Part shown: piece by piece, positions 15,153 to 23,900 of the stretch
Numbering within the stretch: position 1 is the stretch's first letter
How the letters are laid out: the number at the start of each line of letters is the position of its first letter
Source: CAYUCJ01 sp049282265
Lineage (GTDB): Bacteria > Desulfobacterota > DSM-4660 > Desulfatiglandales > Desulfatiglandaceae
Assembly (NCBI GenBank): GCA_049282265.1
Contig: JBAPTR010000083.1
Span: 1 to 29,510, forward strand
Reading direction: 5' to 3'
Length of the DNA stretch: 29,510 nt
The notes under the pieces: generated by a model
The model's input: only the letters and a program-made list of their open reading frames with translations
What the model was told of the DNA's origin: nothing
Database searches by the model: none
Translations under genes and position numbers: made by a program

Positions 15153-17003
15153 TTATCCCTTCAGTGGCAGGATAGCGTTTTCGGGACAGACCTGGGCGCA
15201 GACAGAGCAGCCGATGCACAGGTACTTGTTGATCTCCACCTGATCCCCTTCCAGGTACATGGCAGGACAGGCCAGTTTGCTGATGCAGTCCCTATGATTC
15301 TTGCACTTGTCATGGCTGACGTAAAACGGTCGGGCCTTTTTGCCCTGGCCGATGGCCTTTGCGAAAAGCGGACATATTTCCCTGGAGATGATCACGGACA
15401 AACCATCGTAGTCCATGGCCGCCTTTACGGCTTCCATGGTTTTTTTGATCTTGAAGGGTTTGACCACATGGACATCCTTTACGCCGCAGCCGCGTACGAC
15501 ATCTTCCAGGGACACCTGGGTCAAAGAAACCCCCATGGGTTCGGTATCTACGCCCGGGTGGGGCTGGTGCCCCGTCATGGCGGTGGTGCCGTTGTCCAGA
15601 ATCACCAGGGTGAACTTGTGGTTGTTATGGACGGCATTGATGAGTCCCGTGATTCCCGAATGGAAGAAGGTGGAGTCTCCAATGAAGGAAACCACTTTCT
15701 GGTCGGTGGCCTCTGAAAAACCGCAGGACGAACTCACCGAAGACCCCATGCAGATGAGAAAATCGGCCATGGATATGGGTGGCAGCAGTCCCAGGGTGTA
15801 GCAGCCGATGTCCGTGGGATGGATCGCGTCGGGGCCGTACACCTGTTTGACGGCGTGGTATGTGGCACGATGGGGGCAGCCTGGACACAGGGTCGGAGGC
15901 CTTCCGGGGAGATCGGGTATCCCGGAGAGGTCCAGCGGCTGCACCCCCTGGTATTCCACCCCGAAATACTTTGCTACGGCCTCACGTACCATGCCGGGAT
16001 CATATTCAAACAACCGGGAGAGTCTTCCCACGCCTTTGCCCTGTATGGAAAGTGTAAGACCGTTTTCCTGGGCAATAGCCTTGATATCCTTCTCCATGAC
16101 CGGCTCCAGCTCTTCCACCACAAGGACCTTTTCCACCTGCTTGAGGAAGCGGGAAATGAGGCCCTTTGGCAGGGGCCATGAGAAGCCGATTTTCAGGATA
16201 CTGACCTTTTCAGCCAGACCCATGTCCTGGATTGCATCCTTCACATAGTTGAAGCTGACCCCATTGGTCACGATGCCCCACTTGCCGTCGCCGATGATTT
16301 CGTTCAAGGCTGACTGCTCGCTTTTTTCCAGGGCCTTGTCGTACTTTTCAAGGAGCAGCTTGTGCAGTTTTCGGCCGACAGCGGGGACGGTTACGAAATG
16401 GAACGGGTTTTTTTGAAAATGTCCTTTTGTCTTTATGGGCTTGAGGTCGCCGAGTTTGACTTTGCCACGAATGTGGTTCAACCGTGTGGTGGTCCTGATA
16501 AAGACCGGAAGTTCCAGCTCCTCGGAAAGATCCAGGGCCGCAGTGGTTACGTCCTTCATTTCCTGGGGATCGGTGGGCTCCAGCATGGGCAGACCGGACA
16601 GACGGGCATAAAAGCGGTTGTCCTGTTCGTTCTGGCTGGAGAAGAGAGAGGGATCGTCCGCAGTGATAATCACCATGCCGCCCTTTGTCCCAACATAGGC
16701 CAGGGTCATGAGGGGATCGGCCGCCACATTGACCCCGACGTGTTTCATGGTTACCATGGTCCTGAGGCCACAGACCGCGGCTCCGGCCCCCACCTCCAGA
16801 GCAACCTTTTCATTGGTGGAATACTCAAAGTAGAGGTCTGATTCCTGGCTTATCGTGAAAAACTGTTCAGGAATCTCCGATGAAGGCGTTCCGGGATAGC
16901 AGGTGGAAAATGCCAGCCCGGCCTCCAATGCCCCTCGAACAATGGCCTCGTTTCCGAGGAGAAGCATTTCCTTCCCTGGTGAGTCTGTCAATAATTTGTG
17001 CAT
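15153..17003 (-). CDS. iorA: Indolepyruvate:ferredoxin oxidoreductase alpha subunit
   Basis: 616 aa, ATG with GGGGG 4-5 nt upstream. Domains in order: pyrimidine-binding domain (CYPGTPSSEIPEQFF at about 39-53), transketolase-like C domain, the thiamine-diphosphate domain with CPGCPHRATYHAV and GDSTFFHSGITG...LDNGTTAMTG, and a C-terminal ferredoxin-like domain. The second cluster is canonical (C596, C599, C602, C606-P). The first is C567-x2-H570-x2-C573-x5-C579-P, with His where a ligand Cys is usual. The enzyme works in the cytosol and needs anaerobic conditions. It heads the iorA-iorB-radical SAM operon; the promoter should lie in 17004-17130. Confidence 0.96.
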   Translation of the reverse strand: MHKLLTDSPGKEMLLLGNEAIVRGALEAGLAFSTCYPGTPSSEIPEQFFTISQESDLYFEYSTNEKVALEVGAGAAVCGLRTMVTMKHVGVNVAADPLMTLAYVGTKGGMVIITADDPSLFSSQNEQDNRFYARLSGLPMLEPTDPQEMKDVTTAALDLSEELELPVFIRTTTRLNHIRGKVKLGDLKPIKTKGHFQKNPFHFVTVPAVGRKLHKLLLEKYDKALEKSEQSALNEIIGDGKWGIVTNGVSFNYVKDAIQDMGLAEKVSILKIGFSWPLPKGLISRFLKQVEKVLVVEELEPVMEKDIKAIAQENGLTLSIQGKGVGRLSRLFEYDPGMVREAVAKYFGVEYQGVQPLDLSGIPDLPGRPPTLCPGCPHRATYHAVKQVYGPDAIHPTDIGCYTLGLLPPISMADFLICMGSSVSSSCGFSEATDQKVVSFIGDSTFFHSGITGLINAVHNNHKFTLVILDNGTTAMTGHQPHPGVDTEPMGVSLTQVSLEDVVRGCGVKDVHVVKPFKIKKTMEAVKAAMDYDGLSVIISREICPLFAKAIGQGKKARPFYVSHDKCKNHRDCISKLACPAMYLEGDQVEINKYLCIGCSVCAQVCPENAILPLKG

Positions 17004-17074
17004 ATTTACCCCCGACCCTCATAAGGTTAAACGAAAGAAAGTTGAATGAAAAAATGCATACACAGTCATAAAAC

Positions 17075-17089
17075 AGCTATAATCTAGCT
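17075..17089 (-). promoter_or_regulatory. Operator-like inverted repeat upstream of iorA
   Basis: AGCTA-TAATC-TAGCT, a 15-bp dyad located 9 bp downstream of the candidate -10 and 72 bp before the iorA start. The position would suit a repressor; no matching regulator gene is in the window. Confidence 0.25.
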
Positions 17090-17097
17090 ACAATATA

Positions 17098-17126
17098 TGT
17101 CTACTGGAGCCCCCCGGAATTGTCAA
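17098..17126 (-). promoter_or_regulatory. Candidate promoter for iorA operon
   Basis: On the minus strand a perfect TTGACA (17121-17126), a 17-bp spacer and TAGACA (17098-17103, 3/6). A second, weaker set (TTGTAG, 17 bp, TATGAC) lies just downstream. Confidence 0.35.
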
Positions 17127-17212
17127 GAAAAATTTCGGATCCGGGCCAGCATTGTCCCAAATCCACGGCCCATTTTGCGCATCATGCACTTCACCGGGGA
17201 TTTGGCGATATT

Positions 17213-17298
17213 CCTGATCACCAGCAAGGTATTAGATGCAAGGCGCCGAGGAGCGATCGAAGGCAACGCAGCAGATGATACCTTGATGGTGGATCAGG
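17213..17298 (-). repeat. Palindromic intergenic element after acyl-CoA synthetase
   Basis: The left arm CCTGATCACCAGCAAGGTAT (17213-17232) pairs with the right arm 17278-17298 (ATACCTTGATGGTGG...CAGG), with one indel and one mismatch. The loop also contains partly complementary GC-rich stretches. It starts 4 bp after the stop codon of the acyl-CoA synthetase and could fold in that mRNA as a 3' end. Part of it recurs at 19013-19030. Confidence 0.7.
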
Positions 17299-17302
17299 GG
17301 CG

Positions 17303-18877
17303 TCAGGAGACCTTGAAACTCTCTACCATTCCGGCGTATTTTTTTCTCAACTTGGGCTTTTCTATCTTTCCGGTCGGATTGCGTGGTACATTGTCAAAAA
17401 AGACCTTGCGAGGCCGTTTGTACCGGGGAAGGGGTTCACAAAAGGCCAGAAACTCATCCTCCGTCATTTCCTGCCCTGCCTTCGACTGCACAATGGCTGT
17501 CACGATCTCCCCCAGCCTTTCATCAGGCACCCCGATAACGGCAACATCCTGTATCTTCCGGTTCTCCATGAGGAAGTCTTCAATCTCCACGGGAAAGATA
17601 TTTTCTCCTCCCGAAATGATCACGTCTTTTTTTCGATCCACCAGCCAGATGAAGCCGTCCTCATCTGTCCGTGCCATGTCGCCCGTCAGGACCCAGCCGT
17701 CAAAGAGGGTGCTTTCTGTGGCCTCCGGATTCCTGTAATAGGCCTTCATGACGCCAGGCCCCTTGACCATGAGTTCCCCTACCCCCCCCCTTGGCACGGT
17801 TTCAAGATGGGTGTCCACGATCTTGTACTCCCAGTCAAAGCCGGGGATGCCGATAGCCCCCACCTTGTGAAGGTTTTCCATGCCCAGGTGGACACAGCCC
17901 GGGCCCGTGGTTTCGCTCAATCCATAATCGGTATCGTAGTCATGGTGGGGAAAGACCTTTTTCCAGTCCTTGATGAGGCTCGGTGGGACCGGCTGGGCAC
18001 CGATGTGCATCAGGCGCCACTGGTCCAGCTGGTAGTCTTCCAGCCGCAATTCGTCGTTTTCAAGTGCCACGAGGATATCCTGAGCCCAGGGAACCAGGAG
18101 CCAGACGATGGTGCATTTTTCTTCTGATACGGCCTCAAGGATCCACTGTGGCTTGACGCCCTTTAATATGACAGCCCTGGCACCCACGATGAAGTTCCCG
18201 AACCAGTGCATCTTGGCCCCGGTGTGGTAAAGAGGAGGTATGCAAAGAAAATTGTCTTCGTGAGTCTGGTTGTGGTGCCGGTTTTCGATAACACAGGCAA
18301 ACTCCAGGTTTCGATGGGTGAGGAGTATGGGTTTGGGGGTCCCCGTAGTTCCCGAGGTGAAGTAGAGGGCCGCCTCGTCGGTGATGTTTAAAGGGATCCG
18401 GGGATCCTCGGCAGCGCCCGTGTCCAGAAAGGCCTTAAATGGTTCCGCATAAGCGGGCCTCAGTTCATCTGGCCCCGCAAAGATGTAGTCTTTTATGGTG
18501 GTCAGATCTTTCTTGACGGCGTTGATACGGTCTACGAATTCCTCTCCAAAGAGGATGGCCTTGCCTTCCGCGATCTGAGCGCAGGTGAGGATATCATCGG
18601 CCGTAAACCGGAAATTGAGGGGCACGGCCCATGCCCCGGTCCTCAAAATACCGAAATAGGCGGGGAGCCATTCCAGGCAATTCATCATGAGGTGAATGAC
18701 CTTGTCGCCTTTTTGCACTCCTTTTGCAATGAGTCCATTGGCAACACGGTTGGCCATGTCGTCGAATTCCTTCCATGTCATGGAAAGGCGCTTGTTCTTC
18801 GCGGGCTCCCTTTCGATCAAGGCGATTTCATCACCGTACATCCTGGCGTTTCTGGCCAAAATCTCTCCTATAATCAT
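17303..18877 (-). CDS. AMP-forming acyl-CoA synthetase (class I adenylate-forming)
   Basis: 524 aa; ATG at 18877 chosen because AAGGAGG lies 6 nt upstream; the ORF extends 35 codons further without support. It activates a carboxylic acid to its CoA thioester via an acyl-AMP. Motifs: the AMP/phosphate loop TSGTTGTPK (174-182), YGLSETTGPG, the hinge-region GDMARTDEDGFIWLVDRKKD, and the C-terminal PRNPTGKIEKPKLRKKY whose first Lys is catalytic. The substrate-pocket segment around IPPLYHTGAKMHWFGN suggests an aromatic or medium-chain acid, but this cannot be settled by reading. There is no membrane segment. It lies upstream of iorA on the same strand but separated by 299 bp, so probably a separate transcript with related metabolism. 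Confidence 0.92.
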   Translation of the reverse strand: MIIGEILARNARMYGDEIALIEREPAKNKRLSMTWKEFDDMANRVANGLIAKGVQKGDKVIHLMMNCLEWLPAYFGILRTGAWAVPLNFRFTADDILTCAQIAEGKAILFGEEFVDRINAVKKDLTTIKDYIFAGPDELRPAYAEPFKAFLDTGAAEDPRIPLNITDEAALYFTSGTTGTPKPILLTHRNLEFACVIENRHHNQTHEDNFLCIPPLYHTGAKMHWFGNFIVGARAVILKGVKPQWILEAVSEEKCTIVWLLVPWAQDILVALENDELRLEDYQLDQWRLMHIGAQPVPPSLIKDWKKVFPHHDYDTDYGLSETTGPGCVHLGMENLHKVGAIGIPGFDWEYKIVDTHLETVPRGGVGELMVKGPGVMKAYYRNPEATESTLFDGWVLTGDMARTDEDGFIWLVDRKKDVIISGGENIFPVEIEDFLMENRKIQDVAVIGVPDERLGEIVTAIVQSKAGQEMTEDEFLAFCEPLPRYKRPRKVFFDNVPRNPTGKIEKPKLRKKYAGMVESFKVS

Positions 18878-19012
18878 GGCAAGCCTCCTTGGTGGGGGTT
18901 GTGATAATACCCGGGGAGCCGGATAGGATGGGTTCGAAAAAAACGTATGCCACGAGCACCACCCTGAGTAAAGCGAAGACAACGCGGTTCCTTGGATCCC
19001 GCAAAGCGGGAA

Positions 19013-19030
19013 GATGATACCTTGATGGTG
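19013..19030 (-). repeat. Second copy of the intergenic repeat core
   Basis: GATGATACCTTGATGGTG is identical to 17274-17291. The shared context extends left (AGCGAAGACAACGC here, similar to 17252-17267), interrupted by an inserted TCCCGC-AAA-GCGGGA hairpin (18997-19011). No partner arm is visible, so this is a half element. Like the first copy it directly follows a stop codon (TPR gene, 19046). Confidence 0.7.
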
Positions 19031-19045
19031 ACCAGGGAAAGCAGG

Positions 19046-19726
19046 CTAGAGCATCGCCTTTGCCATTGGCAGAAATGGCGAGTTTTTGTAAATCTCGATA
19101 AATTCCTTCAGTGTTTCCTGCTTCTCTTTCGCCTGTTTGTTGAGCCCGTAAAGGCGAGCCATGCTCAGCATGGCGGATCCTCTGAACGGATTGCCCGTTT
19201 CTGTTAGAATGGGTTTCAGGCTGACAATGGCCGTTTGGTATGCACCCTTCTGTTCATAGCACGCTGCCAGGGCCATTCGGGCCAGGGATTCGTATTGATC
19301 ATTCCCGGCGACCTTGTCAAGGAACTGTCGGTAGAGGGTTATGGCCCCGTCGTAATCTCCTTGCAGGAATTGGATGTAGGCCTTCTCGGGTAATGCCAGA
19401 CGCGCAGCCTTGGACAGGCCGTATCCGTCGATGACTTTTTGGAACAATTCTCCGGGTTTCTTAAGATCACCGGGTTTCATGTCGGGCTTAAGGGCTTTTG
19501 CCAAGGCCTCATAGGCCGTATTGTAGACCTCCTGTCCCTTGTTGTTCATATGTCTGTAGTAGGTGTACCCTCCCAGGCAGATGATGAGAAGAACGCCTAC
19601 GGCGATACCCAGGTATTTGAGTTGCTTAAGATGGGCGGCAAAGTAGTTTATCGCTTTTGCGGAAAACGTCAGGAACTCATCGGGTTCTTTAAGCAGTTGC
19701 TTCCGGGTGATTTTCTTTTTTGCCAT
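19046..19726 (-). CDS. Single-pass membrane TPR protein (YfgM-like)
   Basis: 226 aa, ATG at 19726 with a weak GGA upstream. Residues 1-37 are Lys-rich and cytosolic, 38-57 form one membrane segment (GVLLIICLGG), and the rest should be outside the inner membrane. From about 85 to 226 there are TPR-like helical pairs (YIQFLQGDYDGAITLYRQFL, ARMALAACYEQKGAYQTAI, SMARLYGLNKQAKEKQETL). The layout resembles YfgM/TPR_21 proteins, which associate with the Sec translocon and periplasmic chaperones; that role is inference. It is divergent from dedA and followed by the repeat core. Confidence 0.75.
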   Translation of the reverse strand: MAKKKITRKQLLKEPDEFLTFSAKAINYFAAHLKQLKYLGIAVGVLLIICLGGYTYYRHMNNKGQEVYNTAYEALAKALKPDMKPGDLKKPGELFQKVIDGYGLSKAARLALPEKAYIQFLQGDYDGAITLYRQFLDKVAGNDQYESLARMALAACYEQKGAYQTAIVSLKPILTETGNPFRGSAMLSMARLYGLNKQAKEKQETLKEFIEIYKNSPFLPMAKAML

Positions 19727-19775
19727 GGTTTTCCATTCCGTGTATTGGATTTTGATTGAAAAGAGCCAGGCAAAG

Positions 19776-19805
19776 GTGATACCAGATGGCGGCTGAACCA
19801 GTCAA
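19776..19805 (-). promoter_or_regulatory. Candidate promoter for the TPR gene
   Basis: On the minus strand TTGACT (19800-19805), an 18-bp spacer and TATCAC (19776-19781), 49 bp before the start codon. Hexamers match 5/6 and 4/6. Confidence 0.35.
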
Positions 19806-19852
19806 GATAAAAACAGGTTGACCTTTTTCATGACTGTCGGACATGAATCGTG

Positions 19853-19878
19853 AACCCGAAAACCGAAAAACACGGGTT
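19853..19878 (+). other. Hairpin in the leader region of dedA
   Basis: AACCCG (19853-19858) and CGGGTT (19873-19878) pair around a 14-nt A-rich loop, 58 bp before the dedA start. It may lie in the promoter or the leader RNA. Confidence 0.3.
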
Positions 19879-19935
19879 GCTTTTTGAGCGGGATGTTACT
19901 ATACGTTTTTCACAGCCGCAAATCGAGAAAACCAA

Positions 19936-20562
19936 ATGGGTTATGTAGACCGTTTCCTGGATTTTCTGAACACACTGCCTGCGGTCCTGATGTACCTGGT
20001 CCTGGGAGTGAGCGCCTTCGTGGAGAACGTGTTCCCCCCTATTCCGGGAGACACCATCACGGCCTTCGGGGCCTTTCTCGTGGGCACCCATCGACTCAGT
20101 TTTTTCTGGGTGTACCTGGTGACCACGGTGGGAAGCCTGTTGGGGTTCCTTTTCCTCTTCTGGATCGGGAAGGCCCTGGGGAGGGCCTTTTTCCTGGAGC
20201 GCGATTACCGGTTTTTCAAGGCAAAGGATATCTTGAGGGTGGAATCCTGGTTCCAGAGATACGGATACCTCCTGATAACCCTGAACCGTTTTTTCCCCGG
20301 CGTTCGATCGGCCATTGCCGTGGCAGGGGGAATCTCGAGGCTCGGCATCCTTCGTGTCACCCTCCTGGCCTTGATCAGTTGCAGCGTGTGGAACCTTGTC
20401 TGGATTCTTGTGGGCTATTCCCTGGGGAGCAATTGGGCGGTCGTCCGGGAGAAGATGGCGTCGATCTTCCTTCACTACAATGTTGCGGTCCTGACCTTTC
20501 TGGTACTCCTGGTAGGCTTTTTTGTCCTAAGAAAATGGATCCTGAAGAGGCGGGAGAGGTAG
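19936..20562 (+). CDS. DedA family membrane protein
   Basis: 208 aa, ATG at 19936 with only a weak GAGAAAA upstream. It is an integral inner-membrane protein with about five hydrophobic segments. It has the DedA motifs ENVFPPIPGD (30-39) with the conserved acidic residues, G-rich segment near 66-81, and NRFFPGVRS (117-125) with the two arginines needed in DedA proteins. Members act as flippases or transporters for phospholipids or undecaprenyl phosphate and support proton-motive-force homeostasis; which one applies here is unknown. It is convergent with the small gene at 20587. Confidence 0.92.
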   Translation: MGYVDRFLDFLNTLPAVLMYLVLGVSAFVENVFPPIPGDTITAFGAFLVGTHRLSFFWVYLVTTVGSLLGFLFLFWIGKALGRAFFLERDYRFFKAKDILRVESWFQRYGYLLITLNRFFPGVRSAIAVAGGISRLGILRVTLLALISCSVWNLVWILVGYSLGSNWAVVREKMASIFLHYNVAVLTFLVLLVGFFVLRKWILKRRER

Positions 20563-20586
20563 GGCTGCGTGCAGGTTTGTGGGATT

Positions 20587-20871
20587 CTACTCTCCTTCCG
20601 GTTCGACCCATACAATATACTGTTTATTGACAAAGAGTGTTTGCCTGGACCCGCCCCCTGAAGTGACGCCGGTCAGCACGATGAAAGGGTTGGCTGATTT
20701 AGTAAAGAGATCGGAAACCCTTTCTTTCACCCCGAGATTGATATTTCCCCGGATAGTGGATCCGTCTACCGTCTTGATGGTAATCAGTTCGATGGTTGTC
20801 TCGAATTTCCGCCTGTGAGAGTCCGATCTACCTTTCTTTTCCTGGTCAGCTTTTTCATCTATTGCCATCAC
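20587..20871 (-). CDS. Small conserved-looking protein of unknown function
   Basis: 94 aa from GTG at 20871, with GGAGGG 9-10 nt upstream; the adjacent ATG at 20868 is nearly as likely. A longer reading from 20961 is rejected because that ATG lies inside the promoter. Residues 1-20 are charged (EKADQEKKGRSDSHRR); the rest looks like a small beta-rich domain with TTIELITIKTVDGSTIRGNI, then SDLFTKSANPFIVLTG and NKQYIVWVEPEGE at the end. This pattern resembles DUF6812-like small proteins, tentatively. It has its own promoter downstream of the lexA-imuB-dnaE2 operon on the same strand. Confidence 0.65.
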   Translation of the reverse strand: MMAIDEKADQEKKGRSDSHRRKFETTIELITIKTVDGSTIRGNINLGVKERVSDLFTKSANPFIVLTGVTSGGGSRQTLFVNKQYIVWVEPEGE

Positions 20872-20946
20872 CGCTTGATACCCTCCGTCTGTTCCCATAT
20901 GGGAAAAATGCCGCTTTACCGTATCAATTGCCGGGGTTTTTCCGGA

Positions 20947-20975
20947 AATATACGGTATCATAGGGAAAAGGTCAA
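20947..20975 (-). promoter_or_regulatory. Good sigma-70-type promoter for the small gene at 20587
   Basis: On the minus strand TTGACC (20970-20975), a 17-bp spacer and TATATT (20947-20952); 5/6 matches in each box, the best promoter in the window. Transcription would start near 20940, which excludes the ATG at 20961 and decides the start of the gene. Confidence 0.6.
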
Positions 20976-20994
20976 GAAAATAGAGCGGTGATCT

Positions 20995-23900
20995 TCAACG
21001 GATCTTGTCAAGAAAATCCAGCCAGTGGACCGTCAACGAGACGGCACCGAAATCTTCTTCCACCTTCCCTTTCAAAATATAGGGCCGTGAACCGTTGAGC
21101 ATGTGGCAGACCCGGTGGTACACCTTGGGAAAGAAGACCGTTTCATAGACGCCTGTAGGGTCTTCAAAAGTGATGAACTTCATGGCTTCCCCTTCTTTCG
21201 TGTGGACCGTTTTTCCCGTGATCAGCCATCCGGTGATGGTGATTATTTCCCCCACCAGTCGGTTCAGGTCCCTGGCCCTTGCATAATCGATTCCCCTGAG
21301 GTGACCGGCGTAGAGATCGAGGGGGTGTCCGGAAAGGGTGAATCCCAAGGCCTCCTTTTCCTGGGAGAGCAGGATCTTTTGAGAAAGAGGTTTGGGCCTC
21401 CCCGGCTGATGCGCAGGTAAAGCCGGGGAGGATGAAAAGCCGCAATCCTTCACGAGAGAGGTCTGGGCCTGGGAAGGGCATTTCCGGGAAAAGAAACGGA
21501 GTGCCTGCCACAGGAGTTCGGGCCTGTTGGTTGCGCCGGACAGATCATCAAAACAACCCGCCTTGATCAATACCCTCACATCCTGGAGGTGGATGTGGGG
21601 TCGGGTACGATCCAGGAACTCGCCAAGGGATGAAAAGTGCCCGTCTTTCGCGCGTTCATGGACGATGGTCTCCATGGCTTCAAGAGAGAGCGCTTTGATC
21701 TGCATAAGGCCGACGCGGACTTCCCGGCCTTTCCCGGTGTATTTGACAGGGCTCAGGTTGATGTGGGGAGGGAGCACCCGGAGCCCCATGCGCCTTGCCT
21801 CTGACAGGTATCCAAAGGCCGCGTAGTAGCCCCCGCCGTTTGAGATGACGGAGGCCATGAATTCAGCCGGGTAGTGGGCCCTGAGAAAGGCGGACTTGTA
21901 GGCCACCAGGGTGTAGCTGGCCGAGTGGGGCTTGCAGAAACTGTAGCCGTCGAAGCCCATCATCATGGTCCAGACCTCTTCAATGGTTTCCCGGGGGACG
22001 CCGCGCTTCCCGGCCCCGGCCAGGAACCGGGCGCAAAAGTCCCGGAGTTTCTTTTCTTTGTGTTTCTTGCTCACCACCTTGCGGAGCATATCGGCCTCGG
22101 CAGGGTCGAAGCCCGCAAGATGGATGGCGGCCTGGCTCAATTGCTCCTGGAAGACCATGACGCCCAGGGTCTCTTCCAGTACGGGCATCAAGAGGGGATG
22201 GGGAGGGGCCCAGGCCTCTCCTCTGAGCCTGGAGACCCAGGTCCGGATACTCTGATTGGAGGCCGGTCGGATGATGGACGTGACCACCACGTTGAGATGG
22301 AAATGGTCCATGCGGAAGTAGTCATGAAAGGTGAAGCCCCTTCCCACCTTGGTGAGAACCTGCCGGGTGGCGGGGCTTTCAAAATAGAAGACCCCGAACG
22401 TGTTCCCTTCATAAAAAATGCGCACGGTCTCGGGATCATGAAGGGGATTGAGTTGGGCATAGTCAATGCGGCGCCCCTCATTTTGTTCAACCAGCTCCAG
22501 GGTGTCACGGATGACGGCCAGGCTGCGGTTTCCGAGGATGTCGATCTTGACCAGACCGCTGTCTTCCACGGAATCCTTTTCCCAGTGGAGTACCTGGAGC
22601 CCGCCGGCGGAGATTTCGGCGGGACAATACCGGCGAATATCATCGGGGACGATCACCACCCCGCCGCAGTGGGTGGAAAGGTGGTTAAAATGGTTTTCTA
22701 TCCGTGAAGCGGCCCGCAGGATCTCATCCCAGGGTTCCCTGAGTTCCACCCCCCGCATCCTGGGGTGGGTTGAAAGTTCGGCAGCGGTCTTGTCCAGTTT
22801 CCATCCAAAACCGATCTGTTTCGTGACCCGGCCGATTTCCCGGTCCGTCAATCCGAAGACCTTGGCTGTTTCCCGGATGGCCGACCTGGCGGCGAAGGTA
22901 TTGTGGTTGGAAACCATGGCCGTGCGCCGTGTCCCATACTTGGCAAAGATAAGATCGATGATCTCTTCCCGTTCATCCCATGGAAAGTCCACGTCGATAT
23001 CAGGGGGATCCATCCGCCCGGGGTTCAGGAATCGCTCGAAGAACAGGTTGTGCCTGATGGGGTCCACATGGGTAATCCCTAAGGCATAGGAAACAATGGA
23101 GGCGGCGGCGCTTCCCCTGCCGCAGGACCTGGGGGCCCGGCAGGTGATGTCGGCCACCACCAGGAAATAGTGGGCAAAGTGTTTCTCCCGGATGATGGCC
23201 ATCTCGTGGTCGATGCGTTTTTGCACGGCAGGGGTGATTTTTCCGTAGCGCCGTTTGCACCCGAGCAATGTCTCCCGGTAGAGACGATCGAATGCCTCTT
23301 CATCCGTCATCCCGTCAAACTTCGGGAATATGATCCGGTCGAAGTCCCAATCCGTGAAACAGGATTCGGCGACCCTTACGGAATTGGCAATAGCCAGGAG
23401 CGCATGGGGAAATTGAAGAGTCATCTCCCCTGGCGGGTTCAGAAAATTCTGCGCCAGGCAGGTATCCCCCGGCCCGAGCCTGGAGAGCTTGGTGTTGAGG
23501 GAGATTGCCCGGAGGATGCGATGAATGGGGAATTGGTCTTTCCCCACAAGGTAGACCCGGTTGGTGGCCACGGGGGGGATCCGGCTGTCCCTGGCAAAGG
23601 CATAGCAGCGCCCCATGTGGTAGCCGGGAGACAGTTCCACATAGAGGTCTTCAAGGGCGTCGTGTTTCAGGGTCTTCAGGAGTCTGAAATCATCCGAGAG
23701 GATGATGAGGCCTTCCCGCTTCTCCCTCAGGGCCTGAACCAGGTCAAAGGCCGCATTACAGTGGCGGTCGGAAATGATCCGGCAGAGGTTGGCGTAGCCG
23801 TGACGGTCCTTGACCAGGAGCAGGGCACGGTGATTGGCACAAAGGATTTCGCTCCCCACGATGGGATCGATCCCCATCTCCCTGGCGAGCTGGATGAAGA

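Larger units (their letters stand above)
17004..17302. other. Intergenic region between acyl-CoA synthetase and iorA
   Basis: 299 bp without a gene. It holds, from right to left on the minus strand, the palindromic element just after the acyl-CoA synthetase stop, the candidate iorA promoter (17098-17126), an AGCTA-N5-TAGCT inverted repeat (17075-17089) and the iorA RBS. Confidence 0.7.

Noticed and set aside
19828..20475. 215-codon frame antisense to dedA
   Set aside because: Hydrophilic shadow of a membrane protein gene whose DedA motifs are clear.
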